12,740 nt of DNA. Source: DYGX01 sp035325905 (GTDB taxonomy: Bacteria; Chloroflexota; Anaerolineae; Aggregatilineales; Aggregatilineaceae). Shown in pieces: positions 7,685 through 12,740 of this stretch; the stretch's first letter is position 1; every line of letters begins with the position of its first letter. The stretch lies in assembly GCA_035325905.1 (NCBI GenBank), contig DAOKYY010000098.1, positions 1 through 12,740 of the forward strand, read 5' to 3'. The position numbers and the translations under genes are program-made. The notes beneath the pieces were generated by a model that saw nothing but the letters and a program-made list of their open reading frames with translations, was not told where the DNA came from and searched no databases.

Positions 7685-8233
7685 ATGGACCCCTCGCGCC
7701 GGCCTTTACGCCAGGAGTGGCTGACCTGGAACGATGTCGATCAGTTGGTGGACGTGCTGTTACCCCAACTCCGTTCCGCCGGGGCGTTTGACGCGATGAT
7801 CATGATCACGCGTGGGGGGATTGTGCCGGGCGGGCTGCTTAGCGAGGCGCTCGACATCACCAATGTGCTGACGGCGGCAGTGGACTTTCCGCGCGAGCTG
7901 GATCGCGACGACAAAGCGCGGCTGCTGGTCTGGCCCTCATTCTTGCAGTTCCCCGACGACGAGCTGGTCGCCGAGCGGCGGATCGTGATCGTGGACGACG
8001 TGTGGGGGAGCGGGCGCACCAGCACCGCCGTCAAGAGCCGCTGCGAGGCGGCGGGCGGCACGGCGTACACCTGCGTCTTTCACTTCAACCCGTACCGCTC
8101 GCTGTTTCGCAAGTCCGAGCCGGATTTCTACGGCGCGATCACCGATGCCTACATTGTTTACCCCTGGGAGATCGAGCGCGGCCTGCACGGCATCCCGTCC
8201 AATATGCCGCCGGGGGGCGTGCCCGACAACTAG
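7685..8233 (+). CDS. Type I phosphoribosyltransferase (purine-type)
   Basis: A 182-residue cytosolic protein. The PRPP-binding loop is clear: RRIVIVDDVWGSGRTSTAV (98-116), with the two acidic residues D104/D105 and the small-residue loop WGSGRT. An N-terminal ITRGGIVPGG stretch (41-50) matches the first phosphate-binding loop region. The late motif YPWE (159-162) occurs in xanthine/hypoxanthine-type salvage enzymes. The likely reaction is transfer of a purine base to PRPP, but the hood region is too divergent for me to name the base. The ATG has AAGGA 9 nt upstream and the gene has its own promoter at 7498-7526. It is monocistronic and converges with infA. Confidence 0.85.
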   Translation: MDPSRRPLRQEWLTWNDVDQLVDVLLPQLRSAGAFDAMIMITRGGIVPGGLLSEALDITNVLTAAVDFPRELDRDDKARLLVWPSFLQFPDDELVAERRIVIVDDVWGSGRTSTAVKSRCEAAGGTAYTCVFHFNPYRSLFRKSEPDFYGAITDAYIVYPWEIERGLHGIPSNMPPGGVPDN

Positions 8234-8347
8234 AAGCTGGGAATCACCGGCAGGCGCGTGAGGCGCGCTGTGCGGCGTGATGGGTCGATGGGCGGGTCAG
8301 GCGAGGGGGCGAGGGCCAGCGAGGGCGCGGCCATCGGACAGCCGAAA

Positions 8348-8366
8348 GGCTCCGGCGGGCGGAGCC
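8348..8366. terminator. GC-rich hairpin between converging genes
   Basis: GGCTCCG (8348-8354) pairs with CGGAGCC (8360-8366) around a 5-nt loop. Only three T follow on the minus strand and none on the plus strand, so it is a weak candidate. Its position in the 167-base gap between the converging phosphoribosyltransferase and infA genes fits a bidirectional stop. Confidence 0.35.
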
Positions 8367-8400
8367 GTCCCACGGCTGCGGATCGGATCGAGCGCGGCGG

Positions 8401-8661
8401 CTACATTTCCTCGTCGTCTTCGTCCGTGCGGCGGCCCTTCTTGTAGCGATAGGTGATGCGCCCGCGCGTCAGGTCGTAGGGGGTAAGCTCGACCCGGACG
8501 CGATCGCCGAGCAGGATGCGGATGTAGTATTTACGCATCTTGCCGGACAGGTAGGCCAGCACCTTGTGCCCGTTGTCCAGCTCGACGGTGAACTGGGTAT
8601 TGGGCAGCGCCTCGACAACGGTGCCTTCCATCTCAATCTTGTCGTCTGCTTGTTTTGCCAT
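8401..8661 (-). CDS. infA: Translation initiation factor IF-1
   Basis: An 86-residue single OB-fold protein that binds the A site of the 30S subunit during initiation. Diagnostic stretches are IEMEGTVVEALPNTQF (9-24), the SGKMRKYYIRIL segment (39-50) and TPYDLTRGRITYRYK (60-74). IF-1 is usually about 72 residues. Here a short acidic tail, ending TDEDDEEM, adds roughly a dozen. GGGAG lies 4 nt before the ATG. It lies 123 bases downstream of rpsU on the same strand, with a strong hairpin between them and no obvious promoter of its own. Confidence 0.96.
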   Translation of the reverse strand: MAKQADDKIEMEGTVVEALPNTQFTVELDNGHKVLAYLSGKMRKYYIRILLGDRVRVELTPYDLTRGRITYRYKKGRRTDEDDEEM

Positions 8662-8730
8662 ACTGCTCCCGTTCTCTGTCCCAGGCCCGCTCGCTGAGGC
8701 GAGGGGCTGGTGCGGAATGGAGAATGATCA

Positions 8731-8754
8731 GCGCCGGGCCACACGGCCCGGCGC
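8731..8754 (-). terminator. Strong hairpin between rpsU and infA
   Basis: A perfect 10-bp inverted repeat, GCGCCGGGCC (8731-8740) and GGCCCGGCGC (8745-8754), with a 4-nt loop. On the minus strand it is followed by TGATCATTCT rather than a T run, so it may act as an inefficient terminator, a 3' end stabiliser or a processing site. It starts 31 nt after the rpsU stop. Confidence 0.45.
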
Positions 8755-8784
8755 CGCAGTCCTCACCTACAGGGTGTGCGAGGC

Positions 8785-8985
8785 TTAGTAGCCGCGCGAC
8801 TTGCGCTGCTTGCGCCGGGCACGGCGGATCGCCTTTTTCTTCTGGATGCGGCGTAGCTCGCTCTTGGAGACGTGCCACCGCTTGCGACGGACCGTGCTCA
8901 GGATGCCGTCTTTGGCGACCTGCTTGCGAAAACGCTTGAGCAGTTGCTCCTGCGATTCGCCAGATTGCAGCTCGACATGCGCCAT
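8785..8985 (-). CDS. rpsU: 30S ribosomal protein bS21
   Basis: A 66-residue, very basic protein. The N-terminal strand MAHVELQSGES, the LLKRFRKQVAKDGILS stretch and the terminal Lys/Arg-rich helix (KKKAIRRARRKQRKSRGY) are typical of bS21. bS21 sits on the platform of the 30S subunit near the anti-Shine-Dalgarno helix and bS1. The ATG has AAGGGTGG upstream at about 7 nt. The gene starts 51 nt beyond the terminator that ends the S1 gene. In that gap the only -10-like element (CATAAC) lacks a good -35, so expression may depend on readthrough from the S1 gene. Confidence 0.93.
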   Translation of the reverse strand: MAHVELQSGESQEQLLKRFRKQVAKDGILSTVRRKRWHVSKSELRRIQKKKAIRRARRKQRKSRGY

Positions 8986-9036
8986 GCAGTTTCACCACCC
9001 TTCTGTGTTGGTCTCGTGTTCGGTTATGCCGGGCTG

Positions 9037-9071
9037 AAAAAACGGGCAGGTCGATGAAGAACCTGCCCGTT
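9037..9071 (-). terminator. Intrinsic terminator after the short S1 gene
   Basis: Read on the minus strand, an 11-bp stem (9071-9061 with 9051-9041) closes a 9-nt loop and is followed by T residues through 9037. It begins 20 nt after the S1 stop. Its core CGGGCAGG/CCTGCCCG is the same as in the terminator at 4867-4904. Confidence 0.8.
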
Positions 9072-9091
9072 GGTCGTTACGCGCTCAGGTG

Positions 9092-10348
9092 CTAGTGCGC
9101 CGCAATCGGCTCGTCTTCGACCCCGGGTTCAACCGGGGCCAATTCTACCTGCTCGCCGTCGAGTTCGCCAGCCTCAATTTCGCCGGCGTCTACCTCGTCC
9201 ACCGCCGGCTCGAACTCGGCGCTGTCGAGCAGATCGCCATTGTCCACGTCGCGGATCGTCAGGCCGAGGCGCTGGCGGTGCGACTCGATGCTGATCACGC
9301 GCGCCTGGATGATCTGCCCCTCGTGCAGCAGGTGGGTCGGATCGGCGGGCGGCGGGTCGGAAATCTGGCTGGCGTGCAGCAGGGCCTCGATGCCGGGGTC
9401 CATGCTGACAAACGCGCCAAACTGCGTCACGCGGCTGATCGTGCCCTCGACCACCTGGCCGACGTGGTACAGGTCGTCCACCTGAGTCCAGGGGTTCGGC
9501 TGGAGCCGCTTGAGCGACAGACCGATGCGGCGGCCTTCGTGGTCCAGGCGCAGGACGTACACTTCGACTTCCTGGCCGACCGCCAGCAGCTCGCGCGGGT
9601 GCTTGACGCGGTGCCACGCCAGCTCGCTGATGTGGATCAGACCGTCAGCTCCGCCGAGATCGACAAACGCGCCGAAATCGCGCAGGCCGCTGACAACACC
9701 CTTGCGAACCTCACCCTCGGCCAGCGACTCCAGCAGGTTGTCCTTGCGGGCGTCGCGCATCTCGCGCTGGGCTTCGCGCTGGCTGAGCACCAGCCGGCGG
9801 CGGCGGCGGTTGACCTCGATGATCTTCACCGAGATTTTGTGGCCGACCATGCCGGACAGGTTGTCCTTGCGCTCGTCCTCGTTCAGGCCGCGCGCCAGTT
9901 CCACGACATGGCTGGCGGGGATGAAGCCGCGCAGCTCGCCGAAGGGGACGATCAGGCCGCCACGGTTGGCATCGGCCACCACGCCGGTATAGATCTCCTC
10001 GCTCGCCATCATTTCTTCGGCGCGAATCCAGTCTTCGTTCTGCTTGGCCTTGGTCGCCGAGACGATCATGTTGCCTTCTTCGTCCTCGGTGCGGACGATC
10101 ATGACCGGAATCTCGTCGCCCACCTTGTAAGTCACGTCGCCGAGGCGCTCCAGATCACTGCGTGGCACGATGCCGTCGCGCTTCATGCCCAGATCGACCA
10201 GCATGCCCATGTTGTCGATCGCCAGAATAGTGCCTACGGCGATATCCCCGCGCGTCGGCTGCTCGATTGAGAGGGACTGCTCCAGCAGCGCCAGGAAGTC
10301 CATCTCTTCCGCTGAGTCGGTGGAACTGTGCTGAGTGAATTCTGTCAT
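9092..10348 (-). CDS. S1-type RNA-binding protein with four S1 domains (short paralogue)
   Basis: A 418-residue protein with four S1 (OB-fold) domains at about 33-100, 118-190, 212-280 and 296-367, then an acidic tail. The third is the most canonical (RDFGAFVDLGGADGLIHISELAWHRV, residues 223-248 in part). Four-domain S1 proteins are common outside Proteobacteria. They bind mRNA on the 30S platform and help initiation, and this could be the ribosomal bS1 or a related factor. It aligns along its full domain region with the longer S1 protein encoded immediately upstream. The ATG lacks a clear SD (a G-rich run lies about 17 nt away), as is often true for S1 genes. It has no convincing promoter between the upstream terminator at 10406-10443 and the start, so it probably depends on transcription reading through that terminator from the promoter at 10597-10626. 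Confidence 0.9.
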   Translation of the reverse strand: MTEFTQHSSTDSAEEMDFLALLEQSLSIEQPTRGDIAVGTILAIDNMGMLVDLGMKRDGIVPRSDLERLGDVTYKVGDEIPVMIVRTEDEEGNMIVSATKAKQNEDWIRAEEMMASEEIYTGVVADANRGGLIVPFGELRGFIPASHVVELARGLNEDERKDNLSGMVGHKISVKIIEVNRRRRRLVLSQREAQREMRDARKDNLLESLAEGEVRKGVVSGLRDFGAFVDLGGADGLIHISELAWHRVKHPRELLAVGQEVEVYVLRLDHEGRRIGLSLKRLQPNPWTQVDDLYHVGQVVEGTISRVTQFGAFVSMDPGIEALLHASQISDPPPADPTHLLHEGQIIQARVISIESHRQRLGLTIRDVDNGDLLDSAEFEPAVDEVDAGEIEAGELDGEQVELAPVEPGVEDEPIAAH

Positions 10349-10405
10349 AGCGTGTCTGTCTATTCCCCCCAGGGGTCATTTTGATTTAACCCTGGTCAGG
10401 CAAAC

Positions 10406-10443
10406 AAAAAAACCGGCTGCCCACGTTTTGTGGGCGGGACCGG
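10406..10443 (-). terminator. Intrinsic terminator upstream of the short S1 start (attenuator candidate)
   Basis: On the minus strand CCGG...GCCCAC pairs with GTGGGC...CCGG (inner stem 10435-10430 with 10424-10419, outer stem 10443-10440 with 10416-10413, small internal bulge), and seven T follow (10412-10406). The long S1 gene already has its own terminator about 250 bases upstream, with a strong promoter in between. This second terminator therefore acts on the transcript that starts near 10590. Confidence 0.8.
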
Positions 10444-10444
10444 C

Positions 10445-10552
10445 TTAGCTGTTTGGATCGGCTTGATCTAGGGGCGATGCGCCAACGCTTGCGAAAAAAT
10501 CTGGGTTATGATCGGGGGCCGAAACGAGCCGAGTCAATCTGCCAGCGAACAA
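10445..10552 (-). CDS. Possible 35-codon leader peptide (speculative)
   Basis: An open frame runs from TTG (10552) to TAA (10447-10445), and the stop lies at the foot of the terminator hairpin. The strong SD-like AAAGGAGGG is 20 nt upstream, too far by itself. The intervening CGCGCTCGCGCG can fold into a hairpin that would reduce the effective spacing to about 9 nt. The peptide has no distinctive codon run, and an open frame of this length is easily chance in GC-rich DNA. If translated, a ribosome at the stop would cover the ascending arm of the terminator. Confidence 0.2.
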   Translation of the reverse strand: MFAGRLTRLVSAPDHNPDFFASVGASPLDQADPNS

Positions 10553-10596
10553 GCGAATTCCGCGCGAGCGCGCCCTCCTTTCCAGAGTCGCGGCGC

Positions 10597-10626
10597 ATTA
10601 TAGCCCGGCGTCGGCGTCTTTGTCAA
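10597..10626 (-). promoter_or_regulatory. Consensus sigma70-type promoter for the S1 leader transcript
   Basis: On the minus strand a perfect TTGACA (10626-10621) and a perfect TATAAT (10602-10597) are separated by 18 bp. The predicted start is near 10590. It is the best promoter in the window and points toward the short S1 gene, across the terminator at 10406-10443. Confidence 0.8.
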
Positions 10627-10691
10627 ACTATTCGGGAAGATTTGAACAATTACCATACACAGCGGTTAACGCCGGGCCGAAAGCAGGCAAG

Positions 10692-10720
10692 AAAAAGCCG
10701 GGATGCGCGCGCATCCCGGC
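10692..10720 (-). terminator. Intrinsic terminator of the long S1 gene
   Basis: GCCGGGATGC (10697-10706) and GCATCCCGGC (10711-10720) form a perfect 10-bp stem with a 4-nt GCGC loop. On the minus strand five T follow (10696-10692). It begins 48 nt after the TAG of the long S1 gene. Confidence 0.85.
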
Positions 10721-10767
10721 CTGAAGCTCGCAACTGCGACGCGGCGACTCAGCGGCGCAGACAAGGG

Positions 10768-12488
10768 CTAATCGTCGTCATCGTCATCGTCGTCATCGTC
10801 ATCATCGTCATCGTCGTCGTCGTCATCATCGTCGTCGTCATCGTCGTCATCGTCATCATCGTCATCGTCGTCGTCATCATCGTCGTCATCGTCATCGTCG
10901 TCGTCATCGTCGTCGTCCGACTCAGACTCTTCCGACTCCGGCTCGCCCTCCTCGAAAAGCTGCGCCTCCTGAACTGCCTCGACTGGCGGCTCGATCTCCG
11001 GCAGGTCGATGTCGGGCAGGGCGGTCTCCGGCGCGGGCGCTTCCTGCACCTCGTCTTCTGGCGGCTCGATCTCCGGCAGNNNNNNNNNNNNNNNNNNNNN
11101 NNNNNNNNNNNNNNNNNNNNNNNNNNNNNNNNNNNNNNNNNNNNNNNNNNNNNNNNNNNNNNNNNNNNNNNNNNNNNNNTCTCCGGCGCGGGCGCTTCCT
11201 GCACCTCGTCTTCTGGCGGCTCGATCTCCGGCAGGTCGATGTCGGGCAGGGCGGTCTCCGGCGCGGGCGCTTCCTGCACCTCGTCTTCTGGCGGCTCGAT
11301 CTCCGGCAGATCAGTGTCAGGCAGGGCCGCGGTCGCAGGCTCGTCCGGCGCTTCGACGCCCCAGCGTTGCGTGAAGCCCACGCGGCGCTGATCCGGCTCC
11401 AGGCGGCTGATCCGCAGTTGCAGCCGGTCGCCCTTCTTGACGTAGCTGTACGGCTCTTTGAGCGTGCCGTCGCCCATTTCGCTCAAGTGCAGCAGCCCTT
11501 CGAGGCCGTCGTCCAGCGCGATGAACGCGCCGAAGTCCACGACGTTCGTGACGGTGCCCTCGACCAGCATCCCTTCGTGATACCGCTCCAGCGCGTCATC
11601 CCACGGGTCCGGTAGCAGGCGCTTGCGGCTGAGCGCGATCCGGTTGCGGTCGAGGTCGAGGCTGAGCACGTAGACCTTGATCTGGTCGCCGACCTTGAGC
11701 ACGTCGCGCGGGTGATCGACGCGGTGCCAGGCCAGCTCGCTGACGTGGATCAGGCCATCCGCGCCGCCGAGGTTGACGAACGCGCCGAAATCGCGCAGGC
11801 CGGTGACGGTCCCGGTGACTTCGTCCCCCTCGTGTAGCTCGCTGAGCAGGCGCGCTTTCTGCTGGGCGCGCCACTCGCGCTGCGCCTCGCGCTCGGAGAA
11901 GATCAGCCGGCGGCGGTCCTGGTCGACCTCGATCACTTTGACGTGCAGCTTCTGGCCGACGAGGTGGTTCAGCGTCTCACGCCGCTCGTTGCCTTGCAGC
12001 CCGGCGCTGACCGTGACCATGTGCGACGAGGGGATGAAGCCTTCCAGCATGTTCCAGCGCACGAGGATGCCGCCCCGGTTGTGCCCCGTGACGGTGACTT
12101 CGACCACGTCTTCGCTCTGAACCAGCTCGCGAGCCTTGTTCCAGTCGTACTGCTGGAGACCCATGTTGATCGAGACGACAAGCTGCCCGTCGCTGTCGCG
12201 CGGGTTGAGCACGTAGACTGGGACCTGCTGGCCGACTTTGAGCGACGCGCGGTACTGGGGATCGAGCCGCTCCAGGTCCTGCGCCGTGACGATGCCGTCT
12301 TGCTTGGCGCCCATGTCCACGATGATCTCGTTCGACTCGATCTGCATGATCGTCGCGTCGCGGATCTCGCCCCGGCGGGGCGGCGCGTAGTCGAACGTTG
12401 CCTCAAGCATCTCGGCGAAGCTCTCGCCTTCCGGCTGCTGCTCCTCCGGCTGCTCGTCCTCTGCCTGGTGGTTATTCTCCCATTCCAT
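10768..12488 (-). CDS. Ribosomal protein S1-type protein with four S1 domains, 25-residue repeats and a 49-Asp tail
   Basis: Numbering from ATG 12488, four S1 domains lie at about 38-108, 126-199, 219-289 and 306-376; the third contains LRDFGAFVNLGGADGLIHVS. An acidic, Glu/Gln-rich N-terminus precedes them. After residue 380 come 25-residue Pro/Glu/Asp repeats (unit contains LPDIDLPEIEPPEDEVQEAP), then EESES and 49 consecutive Asp codons (10917-10771) before TAG. The assembly gap of 100 N falls in the repeats and makes the two sides read in different frames. Repeat phase shows that the true gap is 20 nt plus a multiple of 75, which restores one frame, so this is one intact gene. The domains probably bind mRNA and the 30S platform; the anionic tail is unusual. 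ATG 12530 would add 14 residues but has no SD; ATG 12488 has a weak AAGGCGG 12 nt upstream. Confidence 0.88.
10771..10917 (-). repeat. GAY trinucleotide tract encoding 49 Asp
   Basis: Forty-nine consecutive Asp codons, an irregular mix of GAT and GAC, stand at the very end of the long S1 gene and run directly into its TAG stop. The irregular third bases break a pure microsatellite. That suggests the run of Asp is kept by selection on the protein rather than being a fresh slippage product, though codon-scale expansion is likely its origin. Confidence 0.9.
10960..11329 (-). repeat. 75-bp tandem repeats (25 codons each) in the long S1 gene
   Basis: Units begin at 11255, 11180 and 11025 on plus coordinates. 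The 11255 and 11180 units are complete. The 11025 unit is cut by the gap after 55 bases, and a degenerate copy occupies about 10960-11024. The last third of the 11255 unit has several substitutions (PDTD instead of PDID), marking the oldest edge of the array. At least four copies exist; the number inside the gap is unknown. Confidence 0.88.
11080..11179. other. Assembly gap (100 N placeholder) inside the tandem repeats
   Basis: Exactly 100 N, the usual filler for a gap of unknown size. The left flank stops at position 55 of the 75-base repeat unit and the right flank starts at position 1. The missing sequence should therefore be 20 + 75n bases. All such values have the remainder modulo 3 that joins the two coding frames; 100 does not. 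Confidence 0.95.
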
Positions 12489-12740
12489 GGTCTTGATTTT
12501 CCGCCTTGTTGTTGGTGCTGCTCGTGTCATTGGCGAGCACGGGACTGATCACGCGCCACGCGGCCCACCTACACTGGCGCGCGAGCCTGGGTCAGGCGTC
12601 GCAATGAAGTTCTTTTGTTGCTTATAACAACTTCACTTTTGAGGTCTCTTGCCACGTCTTAACCCATGTGCGAACACTACAAGTATATACCTTGATTGCT
12701 AGAGAGCGTTGGTGAAGGTGAGCGCCAACAAAGACGCCAT
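12489..12740. other. Upstream region of the long S1 gene, to the window edge
   Basis: No gene is supported here. AT content rises at about 12605-12645 and 12680-12700, as expected for a promoter region of the leftward S1 gene. TATAAG on the minus strand (inside the near-palindrome at 12617-12631) is a possible -10, but no good -35 lies 16-18 bp upstream of it. Confidence 0.5.
12617..12631. promoter_or_regulatory. Near-palindrome GTTGCTTATAACAAC, possible operator
   Basis: The outer four bases on each side are perfectly complementary (GTTG/CAAC), with an AT-rich centre. It overlaps a -10-like TATAAG on the minus strand about 130 bases upstream of the long S1 start. It could be a repressor site over the S1 promoter; without a -35 or a known regulator this remains weak. 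Confidence 0.3.

Larger units (their letters stand above)
10406..10590 (-). ncRNA. Candidate leader RNA / attenuated transcript before the short S1 gene
   Basis: A transcript from the consensus promoter at 10597-10626 would start near 10590 and end at the terminator, about 185 nt. Visible elements are an SD-like AAAGGAGGG at 10581-10573, a small CGCG-CTCG-CGCG hairpin directly after it, complementary CGCTTG (about 10555-10550) and CAAGCG (about 10490-10485) segments, a U6 run near 10499-10494, and the terminator. It could be a cis-regulatory attenuator of the S1 gene or a free small RNA. It does not match a riboswitch, T-box, 6S or tmRNA pattern that I recognise. Confidence 0.5.
10349..10767 (-). 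other. Regulatory interval between the two S1 genes
   Basis: This 419-base gap has, in order of minus-strand transcription: the terminator of the long S1 gene (10692-10720), a consensus promoter (10597-10626), a leader RNA with an orphan SD and possible leader ORF (from about 10590), a second strong terminator (10406-10443), and 57 nt before the short S1 start. Within the last part, CCAGGG and CCCTGG can form a further 6-bp hairpin near 10370-10400. Confidence 0.75.

Noticed and set aside
9089..10270. Long plus-strand open frame of 393 codons
   Set aside because: It lies wholly antisense to the short S1 gene, whose four S1 domains are unmistakable; the mirror frame stays open because of GC-rich third-position bias.
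10960..11329. Regular repeats considered as a CRISPR array or minisatellite outside genes
   Set aside because: The units are contiguous without spacers, are multiples of three and stay in the S1 reading frame, so they are coding repeats.
10453..11391. Plus-strand open frame with a long Val/Ile run, resembling a membrane protein
   Set aside because: It is the antisense of the GAT/GAC tract and repeats of the long S1 gene; the hydrophobic run is simply the reverse complement of Asp codons.
12699..12740. Minus-strand ATG at 12740 followed by 12 codons and a stop
   Set aside because: It may be a chance frame or the end of a gene beyond the window; 14 codons at the edge cannot be judged.

Overview
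This is a GC-rich bacterial chromosomal window with short intergenic gaps, SD-type ribosome binding sites, TTG/GTG as well as ATG starts and clear sigma70-type promoters. The four-domain S1 proteins, a bS21 next to IF-1, the AI-2E transporter and the NYN protein would fit a Chloroflexota-like organism. That placement is a guess from gene style, not from a marker phylogeny. A run of exactly 100 N at 11080-11179 shows that it is scaffolded draft sequence.

Left part (1-6581). A large NYN-nuclease-fold protein is read leftward (1-2094). About 0.6 kb of non-coding sequence follows, then a rightward series: an AI-2E/UPF0118 membrane transporter (2718-4061), two small unrecognised proteins (4089-4421 and 4543-4842, the second built of two copies of one motif), an intrinsic terminator, a class I methyltransferase with a THUMP-like C-terminus (4907-6130), and two tandem 69-residue two-helix membrane proteins (6127-6336 and 6372-6581).

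Middle (6592-8366). A four-helix membrane protein with a long disordered tail (6592-7362, minus) converges with the small membrane pair. It diverges from a phosphoribosyltransferase (7685-8233, plus). The 322-base gap between them carries two good divergent promoters.

Right part (8401-12740). All genes here are read leftward and serve the 30S subunit: a long S1-type protein (10768-12488), a shorter S1 paralogue (9092-10348), ribosomal protein bS21 (8785-8985) and initiation factor IF-1 (8401-8661). The long S1 protein ends in 25-residue repeats, interrupted by the assembly gap, and then 49 consecutive aspartates. Between the two S1 genes lies the most interesting stretch. It has a consensus promoter (TTGACA, 18 bp, TATAAT), then a leader of about 185 nt with an orphan Shine-Dalgarno sequence and a possible 35-codon leader ORF, and then a strong intrinsic terminator placed before the S1 start codon. 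This looks like a transcription attenuator controlling the S1 paralogue, or a short stand-alone RNA.
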